DNA from: Pelecanus crispus
Taxonomy: Eukaryota; Chordata; Aves; Pelecaniformes; Pelecanidae
Direction: 5' to 3'
DNA: 64,000 bases
NCBI RefSeq assembly: GCF_030463565.1
Contig: NC_134675.1
Span: 16,699,862 to 16,763,861, forward strand
Shown here: positions 34,091-46,476 of the stretch, piece by piece
Numbering within the stretch: position 1 is the first letter of the stretch
Layout of the letters: each line of letters starts with the position of its first letter
The notes under the pieces: generated by a model
The model's input: only the letters and a program-made list of their open reading frames with translations
Databases searched by the model: none
What the model was told of the DNA's origin: nothing
Program-made: the position numbers and the translations under genes

Positions 34091-35262
34091 AAAACACAGA
34101 ATCACAGAATGGTTGAGGTTAGAATGGACCTCTGGGGGTCTTCTGGTCCAACCCATCTGCTCAAGCAGGGCCACCTAGAGCCAGTTGCCCAGGACAACGT
34201 CCAGATGGCTTTTGAATACCTCCAAGGATGGAGACTCCACAACTTCTCTGGGCAACATGTTCCAGTGCTTGGTCACCCTCACAGTAAAAAAGTGTTTCCT
34301 TATGTTCAGATGGTACCTCCTGTGTTTCTGTTTGTGCCCATTGCCTCTTGTCCTGTCACTGGGCACCACTGAAAAGAGCCTGGTTTCGTCTTCTTTGCAC
34401 GCTCCCTTCAGGTATTTGTATACATTAATGAGATACCCCCCGAGCCTTCTCTTCTCTAGGCTAAACAGTCCCAGCTCTCTCAGCCTTTCCTCATAGGAGA
34501 GATGCTCCAGTTCCTTAATCATCCTGGTGGCCCTTTGTTGGAGTCTCTCCAGTATGTCCATGTCTCTCTTGTACTGGGGAGCCCAGAACTGGACACAGGA
34601 CTCTAGGTGCGGCCTCACCAGTGCTGAGTAGAGGGAAAGCATCGCCTCCCTCGACCTGCTGGCAACACTCATAATGCAGCCCAGGATACCATTGGCCTTC
34701 CTTGCGGCAAGGGCGCATTGCTGGCTCATGTTCAATCTTATGTACACCAGGACCCCCAGGGCCTTTTCTGCCACTGCTTTCCAGCTGGGTAGCCCCCAGC
34801 ATGTACTGGTGCATGGGGTTGTTCTTCCCCAGGTGCAGGACTTTGCACTTCTCCTTTTTGAACTTCATGAGGCTCCTGCCTGCCCATTTCTCCAACCTGT
34901 TGTGGTCCCTCTGGATGGCAGCAGCACCTTCTGAGGCATCAGCCACTCCTCCCAGTTTTGTGTCATCAGCAAACTTAAAAACGTGAGGCTGCTCCTATCT
35001 GTCCGTAGAGAGCCTCATCTGCTTATTCTTCCTGGTCAGGTGGTCTGTAGCAGACACACACTATTATGCCACCCTTACCTGTCCTTTCTTTAATCCTAAC
35101 CCATAAACTCTCAGTTGGGTCCTCATTCTTTCCCAGGCAAAGCTCCATGAACTCCAGCTGCTCTCTCACATAAAGTGCAAGTCCCCCTCCTTGTCTTTCC
35201 AGCCTGTCTTCCCTAAAGAGCTTGTATCCCTTCATTGCAACACTCCAGAAGTAGCAGCCTTC
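34091..35262 (-). mobile_element. CR1 LINE, older subfamily, minus strand
   Basis: The 3' end is at about 34,091 (minus strand ...CCATTCTGTGATTCTGTG). The C-terminal part of ORF2 is open over 199 codons (34,774-34,175; [19 protein letters not shown]), preceded by a frame-shifted palm remnant (34,946-34,515). An internal deletion then joins directly to endonuclease sequence (35,235-35,023; GYKLFREDRLERQGGGLALYV). It lies inside the GLDC 3' region. Confidence 0.88.
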
Positions 35263-36239
35263 CTACTAGTAAGTAAATGATGGACTTCTAGTGAGTTGTG
35301 AAGAGGTAAATTTGCCCTCTGCTCTGTAGTTTCCTCATCTGTTGATGTAATATGCTAATAAGCATATTAACTTTAGAATAATTTTTATTGTTATGCAATT
35401 ATTCTGAAAGTGAAATCTACAGCAAACGTTAAGCTTTATTTCTCATGTCAGAACTCAAAGCTTGCTCTTCATGTTTAGTTATCTTAATTTCAGCATTTCA
35501 ATAGTAGAGATTAAAACTGACATTCTTGTTGGAAAGTGAGTTAGACTTCCCATTCATTGAAGTTTACCATATTGTACCAGAATCTCAAAAAATTATTCAA
35601 GTCCCCATGTTACATACAGAAGAAGTTCTGCTCCAGAAAACTCAGCTGAGGATCTGACAAGATGCAAGAGCTGGATAGGGCTAAGGACAGTAATGTGAGA
35701 TAAATATAAGTGTAGCCAAACAGACTGAAAGTGTCAGACATCTTTAGAGAACTATCCAAAATAGCTTCCAAGGTCTTCTAACAGATAATTTAGAATGTTA
35801 TACATTATGCTATTTTTCTCACTTGACACTGAATTGCATGTATTTTATCGCTGATCTCTGTTTGAAAGAGTTGCAGAACTTGGTAACCATTTTCTCGTAT
35901 TCCTTGGTTCCCATCTTTTAGCCAGTTAATGAGGACCATGCTTTTTAAACCATAACAACTGTATCTTTATAAGCCTTTGCTGGAGGACATGGTTACAATT
36001 TTTTTTTTGTTAAAACTAAATTGTTTTGATTGCATCATCCCTGTTCCACACAATTGCTAACTTTCAAAGATTCCTAACAGATTTAAGATGCATGACTCTG
36101 ACAAACACTGAAAAAATGGCTATATGGCTTTTTAATTCTTTGCATGTCTATTATATTGGTTACACAGATTTGCTTGATCGGAGAGTGATATAAGAGTTAA
36201 AATAATTAAGTTTTTTTTTTTTTTTTTTTTGGTGCTTAG
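35263..36239. other. GLDC last-intron remnant
   Basis: Unique AT-rich DNA between a CR1 and the last GLDC exon, ending in a 20-base T run (36,211-36,230) and the acceptor GGTGCTTAG. No exon seen. Confidence 0.5.
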
Positions 36240-36382
36240 CCATTTGTGAAATCTGAAAGCAAGTTTTGGCCTGCAATGGCATGCATTGATGACAAATATG
36301 GAGATGAACATCTGGTTTGTACTTACCCACCGGTAGAAGTCTATGATCTCCTTTTTCTGAACAGAAGAGAGCATCTTCATAA
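36240..36382 (+). pseudogene. GLDC: GLDC last exon, frameshifted
   Basis: After the acceptor at 36,239 the frame reads [20 protein letters not shown] and then [15 protein letters not shown], clearly the C-terminus of GLDC. A single-base deletion at about 36,346 shifts the frame; in the next frame the expected ending [11 protein letters not shown] and a TAA (36,380-36,382) are still readable. A polyadenylation signal AATAAA lies at 36,530. Together with the lesions in the exon at 33,622 this marks a pseudogene. A retrovirus-like LTR begins 18 bases after the signal. Confidence 0.9.
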
Positions 36383-36789
36383 TATGACTTCCAACTGTCT
36401 GGATTCACCTGACTGATTCACTCTACCAGGATGGCTTTTCTGCCCTAGACAAACTTAGGTGATTTATATACTGTATATATTTCTGGTAATCTCTGTATTT
36501 ATTAACAGAATCCCTGCTTAGTTAATGCAAATAAAATCAGTATATTAAATGTGTCCTGGTTTTGGCTGGGATAGAGTTAATTTTCTTCCTAGTAGCAGGC
36601 ATAGTGCTGTGTTTTGGATTTAGTAGGAGAAGAATGTTGATAACACACTGATGTTTTAGTTGTTGCTAAGTACTGCTTATGCTAGTCAAGAACTTGTCAG
36701 CTTCCCATGCTCTGCCAGGTGCACAAGAAACTGGGAGGGGGCACAGCCAGGATAGTTGATCCAAACTGACCAAAGGGCTATTCCATACC

Positions 36790-38545
36790 ATGCCATCAAA
36801 CAAAGTAAGGTCAAGGGACCTGCACAGGAGATCCAGTTCTTAGGAATAAAATGGCAAGATGGACGTCGTCAGATCCCAATGGATGTGATCCACAAAATAA
36901 CAGCTATGTCCCCACCAACTAGCAAAAAGGAAACACAAGCTTTCTTAGGCGTTGTGGGTTTTTGGAGAATGCATATTCCAAATTGCAGTCTGATCGTAAG
37001 CCCTCTCTATCAAGTGACCCGGAAAAAGAACGATTTCAAATGGGGCCCTGAGCAACAACAAGCCTTTGAACAAATTAAATGGGAGATAGTTCATGCAGTA
37101 GCCCTTGGGCCAGTCCGGGCAGGGCAGGATATTAAAAATGTGCTCTACACCGCAGCCGGGGAGAATGGCCCTACCTGGAGCCTCTGGCAGAAAGCACCAG
37201 GGGAGACTCGAGGTCGACCCCTAGGGTTTTGGAGTCAGGGATACAGAGGATCCGAAGCCTGCTATACTCCAACTGAGAAAGAGATATTGGCAGCATATGA
37301 AGGGGTTTGATCTGCTTCAGAAGTGGTTGGTACTGAAGCACATCTCCTGCTGGCACCCCGACTGCCGGTGCTGGGCTGGATGTTCAGAGGGAGGGTCCCC
37401 TCTACACATCATGCAACTGATGCTACGTGGAGTAAGTGGGTCGCACTGATCACACAATGGGCTCGAATAGGAAACCCCAGTCGCCCAGGAATCTTGGAAG
37501 TGATCATGGACTGGCCAGAAGGCAAAAACTTCAGAATATCACCAGAGGAGGAGGTGACACGTGCTAAGGAGGCCCCACTGTATAATAAACTGCCAGAAAA
37601 TGAGAAGCAATATGCCCTGTTCACTGATGGGTCCTGTCGTCTTGTGGGAAAGCATCGAAGGTGGAAAGCTGCTGTATGGAGTCCTATACGACAAGTCGCA
37701 GAAACTGCTGAAGGAGAAGGGGAGTCGAGTCAGTTTGCAGAGGTGAAAGCCATCCAGCTGGCTTTAGATATTGCTGAACGAGGAAAGTGGCCAGTCCTTT
37801 ATCTCTATACTGACTCATGGATGGTGGCAAATGCCCTGTGGGGGTGGTTGCAGCAATGGATTCAGAGCAACTGGCAGCGCAGAGGCAAACCTATCTAAGC
37901 TGCCGCACTTTGGCAAGATATTGCTGCCCGGGTAGAGAACCTGGTTGTAAAAGTTCGTCACGTAGATGCTCATGTACCCAAGAGTCGGGCCACTGAAGAA
38001 CATGAAAACAACCAGCAGGTGGATCAGGCTGCTAAGATTGAAGTGGCTCAGGTGGATCTGGACTGGCAACATAAGGGTGAATTATTTATAGCTCAGTGGG
38101 CCCATGACACCTCAGGCCATCAAGGAAGAGATGCAACATATAGATGGGCTCGTGATCGAGGGGTGGACTTAACTATGGACAGTATTGCACAGGTTTTTCA
38201 TGAATGTGAAACGTGTGCTGCAATCAAGCAAGCCAAGCGGTTCAAGTCCCTCTGGTATAGTGAACGATGGCTGAAATATAAATATGGGGAGGCCTGGCAG
38301 ATTGATTACATCATGCTCCCACAAACCTGCCAAGGCAAGCACCATGTGCTCACCATGGTGGAAGCAACCACCGGATGGCTGGAAACATATCCCGTGCCCC
38401 ATGCCACCGCCCGGAACACCATCCTGGGCCTTGAAAAGCAAGTCCTGTGGTGACATGGCACCCCAGAAAGAATCGAGTCAGACAACGGGACTCATTTCCG
38501 AAACAACCTCATAGACACCTGGGCCAAAGAGCATGGCATTTAGTG
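36790..38545 (+). pseudogene. ERVL-like pol: RT end, RNase H, integrase N-part
   Basis: Reading frames: RT end and connection (36,790-37,308), RNase H (37,323-37,897, with LFTDGS near 37,617) and integrase (38,019-38,452). The integrase part has the His-His-Cys-Cys zinc-binding arrangement (HDTSGHQG and CETC), a first catalytic Asp in QIDYI and the second in ESDNGTHF near 38,480. Stops at 37,308 (TGA), 37,897 (TAA) and 38,451 (TGA) separate the blocks. The last block is cut by an inserted LTR. Confidence 0.85.
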
Positions 38546-39836
38546 GGTATATGTGTACGGAAGTGTTAAAAGATGGAATTTTGGTCTGTGGATGGACACT
38601 GGGTGAGAAGTAGATAGCCGAGGAATGCAGTTAGCACACAAGACAGATAATTTATTGTTTGGAATGCTGACCACAGAGATAAGAAAGCTGAGAAATGTTA
38701 GGGAGGATGTGCAGCTGTGAAGATACAAGGTACAGCTCACAATTTTGCTTGCTTTGCAAGCATCCTGTTATTGGCTTGAGCATAGTCGATACGTGACTGC
38801 TAGATTATGGCAATATGCCACGTGAACAAAGGCCATGAACCAATAGATGGGATACCTACAGCGCGTGCAGCGTGCCTGGCCAGCGGGCGCATGCGCCTTA
38901 GGCTCCCTATGTTGTAACCGAGTGTCCTCGTTTCAGCTGGGACAGAGTTAATTTTCTTCCTAGCAGCAGGCATAGTGCTGTGTTTTGGATTTAGTAGGAG
39001 AAGAATGTTGATAACACACTGATGTTTTTAGTTCTTGCTAAGTACTGCTTATGCTAGTCAAGGACTTTTCAGCTTCCCAGGCTCTGCCAGGTGCACAGGA
39101 AACTGGGAGGGGGCACAGCCAGAATAGTTGATCCAAACTGACCAAAGGGCTATTCCATACCATATGACGTCATGCTCAGTATATAAACTGGGGGGGGGTT
39201 GGCTGGGGAGCAGCAATTGCTGCTCGGGAGCTGTCTGGGTATCTGTCAGCGAGTGGTGAGCAATTGCATTGTGCATTACTTGCTTTTTATATTGTTATTA
39301 TTATTATCATTATTATATTATTATTATTATCATTTTACCTTATTTCAGTTATTAAACTGTTCTTATCTCAACCCAGGAGTGTTTTTTTCACTCTTACTCC
39401 TCCGATTCTCTCCCCCATCCCATCGGGGTAGGGGGAGTGAGCGAGCGGCTGCATGGTGCTTAGTTGCTGGCTGGGGCTAAACCACGACACCGAGGCGTGT
39501 TTTCGGCATTTGCTGGCCACGTGTGTCGAAACCCGTTTCCTCTGCCATATAAAAACTGGGATTTCCTGAAGAGCGGTGGGCGGGTGTACGGCGAGGTCAC
39601 TGTTGCCTCCGTGGGGACGCCCACGTAAAGCTGGCACCTACCGACCACTGGGCTGAGCTCACAGCGCAAGACAGCACAAGATTGTATGGATGGACCATCT
39701 TCCTCACAGTCCTCGGGTCAGTAAGACTATTGCTTTGCTGAACGCTTGTAGTCTAGTTAATAAAGTCTTTGTGCTGCTAGATAGTCTGTGTGTGCGTGCC
39801 ATTCTTTCCCCGGGAATCCTCGAAACCACTCTAAAA
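38546..39836 (+). mobile_element. LTR insertion in integrase, itself hit by another LTR
   Basis: A block unrelated to pol lies between TTTAGTGGGTA (to about 38,548) and TAGTGTATCGC (from about 39,837), which together look like a duplicated integrase target. It starts about TGTGTACGG and carries a TATA-like CATATAAAAACTGG (about 39,546) and AATAAAGTC (about 39,759). This is probably a solo LTR of another retrovirus class. An ERVL-type LTR (38,923-39,489) is inserted in its middle. Confidence 0.65.
38923..39489 (+). mobile_element. Solo ERVL-type LTR with 5-bp target-site duplication
   Basis: 567 bp, from TGTCCTCGTTTCAGCTGGG to AAACCACGACA. Flanked by CCGAG on both sides (38,918-38,922; 39,490-39,494). 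Contains GTTGATAACACACTGATG, a CRE-like TGACGTCA (about 39,166), TATA-like AGTATATAAACTGG and a (TTA)n tract at about 39,295-39,340. It is the innermost insertion of a three-layer nest. Confidence 0.92.
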
Positions 39837-40240
39837 TAGTGTATCGCATCCCTTATCATGCACCAGCCTCGGGGAAAATCAAACGATACAATGGACTGTT
39901 AAAGACTACCCTGAGAGCAATGGGTGGTGGGACGTTCAAACATTGGGATACGCATTTAGCAAAAGCCACCTGGTTAGTCAACACCAGGGGATCTGCCAAT
40001 CGAGCTGGCCCTGCCCAATCAAAACTTTTATGTACTGTAGAAGGAGATAAAGTCCCTGTAGTGCACATAAAAAATATGCTGGGGAAGACAGTCTGGGTTA
40101 CTTCCCCCTCTGGCAAAGGCAAACCCATTCATGGGATTGCTTTTGCTCAAGGACCTGGGTGCCCTTGGTGGGTGATGCGAAAGGATGGGGAAGTCCAATG
40201 TGTACCTCAAGGGGATTTGATTTTGGGTGAAAATAGTCAA
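39837..40240 (+). pseudogene. ERVL-like integrase C-terminal part
   Basis: An open stretch of about 135 codons continuing the integrase after the nested LTRs (YHAPASGKIKRYNGLLKTT). The residue where copy 1 has Glu in SGKIERY is Lys here; this is the expected position of the third catalytic acid, so this copy has lost it. It ends with a stop at 40,241. Confidence 0.75.
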
Positions 40241-40750
40241 TGAACTGAACTGTATGATCTTAATTGCTATATAATACTGTATGTTATCTCTTAACTGTAT
40301 GTTATCTCTTACTGTATGTTATCTCTTAAATGTATGTTAATATAATAATATAGTATAATGTTAATATAATACAGTATGTTAATGTTAAGTATATAATACT
40401 GTATGTTATGGTTGCTATATGCTACATCAACGGTATTACAGTAAGAATTGCCCAGCTTAATGAAAATGAACTTTGATGAAACCATGTTGGAATGAGAACT
40501 GGCTTCAGTATGCAACAATCCAACACTGCACACCACCTCTCCTGCCCTGAAAGACTGTGATGACAGATGGAACCCAAAGTCATGGAGTAAATGAACTCAA
40601 TGGACATTTTAGAGGGATGGCCCATAGACGAAGGGAATGATATCTGTGCGTATATATCAAGATAGGGAAAGTGGTGGTGATTAATTAGAACACATTGGAA
40701 AGGGGAGGGCCTGTGCATGACGTAGATGGTATAGAATAAGGGGTGGATAC
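40241..40750 (+). other. Post-pol non-coding tail of ERVL-like copy 2
   Basis: No env-like frame is present. The stretch has repeats of ACTGTATGTTATCTCTTA (40,275-40,400) and ends with the purine-rich AATAAGGGGTGGATAC next to the LTR, a plausible polypurine tract. The same tail, more decayed, follows pol in copy 1 (2,126-2,594). Confidence 0.7.
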
Positions 40751-41306
40751 TGTCCTGGTTTTGGCTGGGACAGAGTTAATTTTCTTCCTAGTAGCAGGCA
40801 TAGTGCTGTGTTTTAAGAATGTTGATAACACACTGATGTTTTACTTGTTGCTAAGTACTGCTTATGCTAGTCAAGGACTTTTCAGCTTCCGATGCTCTGC
40901 CAGGTGCACAAGAAACTGGGAGGGGGCACAGCCAGAATAGTTGATCCAAACTGACCAAAGGGCTATTCCATACCATATGATGTAATGCTCAGTATATAAA
41001 CTGGTGGGGGGTTGGCCGGGGAGCAGTGATCGCTGCTTGGGAACTGTCTGGGTATCGGTTGGCGGGTGGTGAGCAATTGCATTGTGCATCACTTGCTTTG
41101 TACATTATTATTATTATTATCATTATTATATTGTTATTATTATCCTTGCTATTTTACTTTCTTTCAATTATTAAACTGTTCTTATCTCAACCCAGGAGTG
41201 TTTCTCACTCTTACTCCTCCAATTCTCTCCCCCATCCCATCAGGGTAGGGGGAGTGAGCGAGCGGCTGTGTGGTGCTTAGTTGCTGGCTGGGGCTAAACC
41301 ACAACA
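40751..41306 (+). repeat. 3' LTR of ERVL-like copy 2
   Basis: 556 bp, TGTCCTGGTTTTGGCTGGG to CCACAACA, same family as the LTRs at 38,923 and 60,979. It lacks the GGATTTAGTAGGAG segment seen in those (small deletion near 40,815). Confidence 0.85.
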
Positions 41307-41608
41307 GGTGGAAGAAAAATTAGTTGGTTCAATATTTATTTTCCATAGTACTTGATGTTAAGGTTGCCTCAAATCTGTGTTTTTATCTTTGTGCTAAAAC
41401 TTTAATATTAACATAGTTTTCAAAGTGGTATGTGTATTGGGACCCTTGCGGAAGACATTGTATTCCAGGAGTTAGTTATCTTGAACAAGCCATGATTTCT
41501 CTGTTGGGCCTTGTACTTAGGGCTGGAGAAGCCTCTATGTTACTAATATAATCTGTAACTTAAAATATTTTTGGGAAAGGTAAGCTGTATGTGGCTCAAG
41601 GGGTGGAA
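41307..41608. other. Unique intergenic sequence
   Basis: Non-repetitive DNA between the provirus and a solo LTR. No coding potential recognised. Confidence 0.5.
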
Positions 41609-42225
41609 TGTAGTGATCCTGACCAGCACACCACTGTACATCAGAGAATTAGTGATCCACATAACAGTTAACCTGAGTAGGCCCAGGCCTGTGCTGTGCT
41701 GTGCTTCGCTGCACAGCACAGCATGGCCTTCAGGCATGTGTTATGATGCACAAATCCCTTGGACGCAGGATAAACTCAGCGGCTCATTGTAACAGGGGGG
41801 CCTGCAGGCAGCTCCCACTTGGTACCAGTGATTAAGCCACCTGCGTGGCCTTGCCTTTATCTAACAGTGCAGCAAGAAGCTCCTATGCGAACACCTTTCC
41901 TGTTTGACGGTAGAAATGATGAATAGAGTTGTTTTCTTGTAAAAAAAGCCTATAACAGCTTGAATGACCAAAAAGGAGGAACCTCTCCGTGGACGGGATC
42001 TGCCCAGCAAGCCGTGGGAAAATCCATCCAGGGTTGAGCTGATGCTGCATGAACTGTCGTTCCCAGCATCTGAAGGCATGTAAGATTTACTCACTATCTA
42101 TATTCCTCTTTTTATTCTATCTTATTAAAACAGCTATTTTATTAAGCCATTTTTCATCAGGCCTTTTTTATTGAGTTCTAGGTGAACCCTGCACCCTCTC
42201 TCACCTCCCCCCACCCCCTGCTGAG
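41609..42225 (+). mobile_element. Solo LTR, second family
   Basis: Begins TGTAGTGATCCTGACCAG and ends near GAGAACA at about 42,228. Contains TATA-like CCTATAACAGC (about 41,948) and ATTAAAACAGC before a C-rich end. Related to the minus-strand remnant at 26,155-26,585. Internal retroviral genes are absent. Confidence 0.65.
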
Positions 42226-42229
42226 AACA

Positions 42230-45200
42230 GGATGCAACCCTTTTTATTCCAGATGCCTCATAAGGCAATAGAAATGAATATCATCCCCAGCAGTAATTGT
42301 TTATTTTCTAAAGACAGATGGATTCTTTAATACACGTATTACCACTAGCATTGCTAGTGTTAATATTTCTTACCTGGTTTACCTGCCAATCTTAGTTTTC
42401 CAATAGTCAGCCAGAATTAAGCACGTCATCTTTTGAACTCTAATTTTTAAACTTTAGCTAGCAGAAGTATAAAATCTTGATGCCTCTTTTGTTTGATACT
42501 TCAGTTCTGATTTGTCAGAGCTGCCACAGTAGCAGTAGGTCCTACACAAAGTAAAATACTGGCAGAATGTAATATTAAAGATCTGTGGTTTTTTCCCCCA
42601 CAAGCTACAATGTTCAATTTTTACTGAGCATTAAACCTACCTTTTTCAGTATCACATAATTTTTTCCTTATAGTTCCAAATAAACCTCTCCTTCTAATCC
42701 AGGTAAAGTATGAAACAGCTTTTCTACAAATATTGAAATTGAACTTCTTACTCTGAGTTAAATCTCATCTAACAAAAGTACAATATTTTTTCTTTGCATT
42801 TTTTCAGACCTCTTAGTTTGAATAATGACTCTGGTTTAGACAGCATTCTTAACTTGCCTTGCTTCATTACATAGACTATAGCTTGCTTTAAAATGGCTTC
42901 AAAACTTAAGCTCTGGCCCTCCAGGAATACTGAATGAGCACTTGAGATCAGAGTCCTATTGCTCCACATAATGCCATGTAGAAGTAAAGTGTCCAGGACT
43001 GAAACCTTGAACAAGAACATCTTCCCATATGTTCCCATCAATCAGTTTATATAAAAATTTGGCTTCTGAGACTGTCCATATAGTTGGTGGGATAGACTTT
43101 ACATGTGATAACTTTATGATGAAGACACCAATGTAGTGTATTTGAAAGGAACACAAGAGCTTTTCTGGCATGTCTGTGCAGATACTTGAGTTCAATCAAG
43201 TGAGTTCCTTTGTAGCTGAGTTAGTTTGTCACTACATAAAGTAGTAGTGCTGCAGATCAAGAAGTATGTACTGTAGTAATATTTAGAGTGGAGAAATGAC
43301 TGCACAATTTTATATCATCCAAATAGTAACCACTAGAACTTTATGGTATACAGGCACATGAATGCCTGGGGGCTTTCTTTGAAGTGACAAAAATGAGGCT
43401 TGTATTAATAGAGCTATTTTAACTATTCTACTTTTGTGTCCTTTGTGGTAAAGGTTTTGGAGTTGCAATTCTTCATTACCTACTTAGTGACTTCCAATGG
43501 GAATTTAATTTGACAGAGGTTGCACCATCATATGAAAGTAACAGGAAACAGACAAGCCATTGTTGTATACAGAGAGAGATTCAGCATTAGAAAATTTTAG
43601 ACTTCAATAATATTGAAAAAGACATTTAATAGACACTGGTATAGCACTAAGGGTTTACAAAATTGTGAAATACTACTACAAACTGGACTTTTAATATAGG
43701 TGAAAATAGTGGACGTGTTTTCAGTTGTCACTATGCAAAATCTTGTCAATCTGTTCATTACAAACAATTGTGCTTATGTCATTAAAATGGTCTGAAAAAA
43801 ATAGTTAAGCCAAAACCTTAAAATAATTTAGGAACTTCCTACAGTTGGCCTTAAACTTTGCGACAAATGGTAGATTAAAAGTAAACTCACTGAAATAATA
43901 TAAACTAGGGAAAAAGCCAGTTGCTCTAGTAATCAAGAGTCACTAACTCTTCTGAATAAGAAAAATAAAAGTTAATATTTGGAACAGTTTCTTGCTAAAC
44001 ATTTAACAGAGAAGGTGAATTGTTCAGATTTATATTTTCTAGATATTTGTGTGTTTTGATGAATGTTACCAACCTCAGTTTAAGACTCAGGAATCTAGAT
44101 TAAAAGCTGCCTTTTCCAAAGCAGTTTTAAGACTTCTCCAATAAAATGGTGCATTTATAGTATCTTACCTCACCAATTCAGTTTGGTAGCTTTTTACCAA
44201 TTCAAAGGTCATCAAAAGGTATAAAATACTGTAGACTTTTGGTAGGTGCATATTACACAGATGCATGTGCTGGTGACAAGGGTATAATTTTCACCATAAA
44301 AAGCATCGGGTTACAATTTGGGAAATCTGTGGACTTAGGAAACCATCTACAGTTCTCAAACTATATGCTTAATATTAATACAGTTGTTGCATAGTGCCTG
44401 AAACCTCATTTCCTAGTAAGTATCGAAAAAGATCAAAAGCTGAAGCTTTAACTTCTGAGTTCAACAACACGTCTTCAATATTATGTGACTCAAGATGCTA
44501 CCAACATTAAAGCATTATGCATTAGTACAGTGTAACTGAAATTCTTTAGCTAAAACTAACTGAACAAAAAAAAAAAAGAGAAATTACATTTGTCTGATTC
44601 ATTATAGAGGTGAAGGCAAGGTTTTGAATCAGAGAATGTCATGATAAATGTGCACATACTTCTCCAATATGAATGTACATGTAGACAAGCACTCAAAAGG
44701 GGATTATCACTTTACATAAAACTATTAACAAATCAAAGATAATACCTTACTGATATAATGCAGCCTCAAACAATATTTAACAGTAAACAATAAATAGTAT
44801 TTCAAAGGTCTGAAATGAGAATTGACACAAAAAATGATATCTAGTTGTTATTTCCCTACAACATCATGGCATATCTCCTTTGTAGACTATACACTGTTGG
44901 TACCACCCCATGACTACTTAGACAACCCTTTTACTGATCACTGTGCTGGGATCCCACAACATACAATGCTAACAGGAAGGAAAGGCTCTCTCCTGCAGCA
45001 GGTCCCAGGACTCCTGCTCTGATATATAGAGCTAGGGCTACTCATGCTTGTCTCAAGCAAAGGCCTGAATAGCTGCACCTGTAGCACAAGCACTGCTACA
45101 GAAGAAATATATATCTGATATGTAAGACCCTGAATCAGGTTAGATTTTTTCTTAAGGCATGGGGGGGGGGGCAGCATAGTGGCTTAGAATTTCATTTGAA

Positions 45201-46329
45201 CAAACATTCTTCTGTTTTCTTGATGAATGAATTAAGGTATATGAAGACACAAGTTTGAAGAATAAGAAGCCTGCCTAAAGGAAATATTCTGTAGTCTGAA
45301 AAAAGTATCTTAATTTTAAATGTCATAATTTGACAAGTTTGGATAATACAAAACCCACAAAATTAGCAACATTTCTGAATCATAAAATATTTAATAATGT
45401 ATATTTTAGGGGAATATATTGTATATAAAATTTCAGGTCACCATATGAAGCAATTTAAACCCTTTTCAAGCTAGCGCTGTCTTCAATGCTGTATAGATTT
45501 ATTGCCACTGATACAAGACCTACTAAAAGCATACATTTTAAACTAATACAAAAGTGGCTTTTTTTATTTGAATTTTTTGTACACAACTACTGTCTTGAAT
45601 ATCTGCTAAGTGCAAAAAAACACAGATCACTTTACACTACTGTAGCAACAATGCATTCATATTGTTCATTAGTCCTTAGTAGTCAGCTTGCATAAGATAC
45701 AAGAAAAAGCACAGTGAAGCTCACAAAAATAGACTAAAAGTCAGCCTGTTCTTGCAAAAAAATACACCATAATGGAAGAAAGACAAAAAAAGGATTATGC
45801 ACACCACAGATTTTGCTGTTCTTTAATCCAGCTGACTTAAGTGCTGTTTGTTTTTTGTTGTTGTTTTGGGTGTTTGGGTTTTTTGGCCTTTTTTGTTGAA
45901 TCAAACCACATAGACTAGATACAAATAAAATTAAGAAAGCAGTGGGTAGCTAAAACTTTATGAACTATTTTTCCTCCCCACAACTTGTTTTCCTCTACCT
46001 GAGGTAGTTACAAAAAACAAATCATAACTTAAGCACCAGCTAAGACTCATCACTTAGACCTAAAGCTTCTGGTTTGGTTTTTTTTTTCCTCCCTTTAAAA
46101 ATTATTTGTCAGCTCACCAAAACTACCTTTGATGTTAAAGACAGCAGAGATTTAGAGTTCTCGCTACATGTAGAAAGATGGTGATGGAGAGGAAGAGGAT
46201 TAGCTGCTTCAAAATGTGACAGTAGATTCAGTTCCATCAAGCTGGCTGGTTCACTGTTGACTTTTAGATGTTTATTCTCCTTTACTGTCTATAAAGTCAA
46301 CGGGAGAAGTATGAAAGGATTTGAACATA
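42230..46329. other. UHRF2 3' UTR and intergenic DNA
   Basis: Ordinary AT-rich DNA with no convincing ORF. Its right part should be the UHRF2 3' UTR on the minus strand; candidate minus-strand AATAAA signals lie at 45,563-45,568 and 45,498-45,503, which would give a 3' UTR of roughly 0.8 kb. The rest separates convergent UHRF2 and GLDC. Confidence 0.5.
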
Positions 46330-46476
46330 TCATCGTCCTTTACTGTAACCAGGGAAGAACTGGTCAAGTAGTGTCTGTAATATCTTGTTAGGAACCATGG
46401 TGTAGCTCTTTCCAAGGTCATAGCGGCAGGCAGGACAGGTAAAGACTTCAGCTCGGAAAGAGCGCTGTAAACAGCT
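46330..46476 (-). CDS. UHRF2: UHRF2 last coding exon (RING second half and C-terminus)
   Basis: UHRF2 is a nuclear E3 ubiquitin ligase that reads modified cytosine and histone tails. After the acceptor CCCTAG (minus strand) the exon reads [20 protein letters not shown], then [19 protein letters not shown], and ends FFPGYSKGR followed by TGA (46,332-46,330). It supplies the last zinc-binding Cys residues of the C3HC4 RING (the Cys of SC and the CPAC pair). The ending matches the known UHRF2 C-terminus rather than that of UHRF1. Forty-eight codons plus stop, phase 0, no lesions. Confidence 0.95.
   Translation of the reverse strand, partial: SCLQRSFRAEVFTCPACRYDLGKSYTMVPNKILQTLLDQFFPGYSKGR

Larger units (their letters stand above)
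36553..41306 (+). mobile_element. ERVL-like provirus (copy 2), deleted and with nested insertions
   Basis: Starts with a truncated 5' LTR (36,553-36,790) that is fused directly to the RT part of pol: the rest of the LTR, the leader, gag and protease are missing. Pol runs from 36,790 to 38,545, is interrupted by a 1.29-kb insertion, and resumes at 39,837-40,240. A 500-base non-coding tail leads to a complete 3' LTR (40,751-41,306). No matching target-site duplication was found (AAATG left, GGTGG right), as expected if the 5' end was rearranged. Confidence 0.85.
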
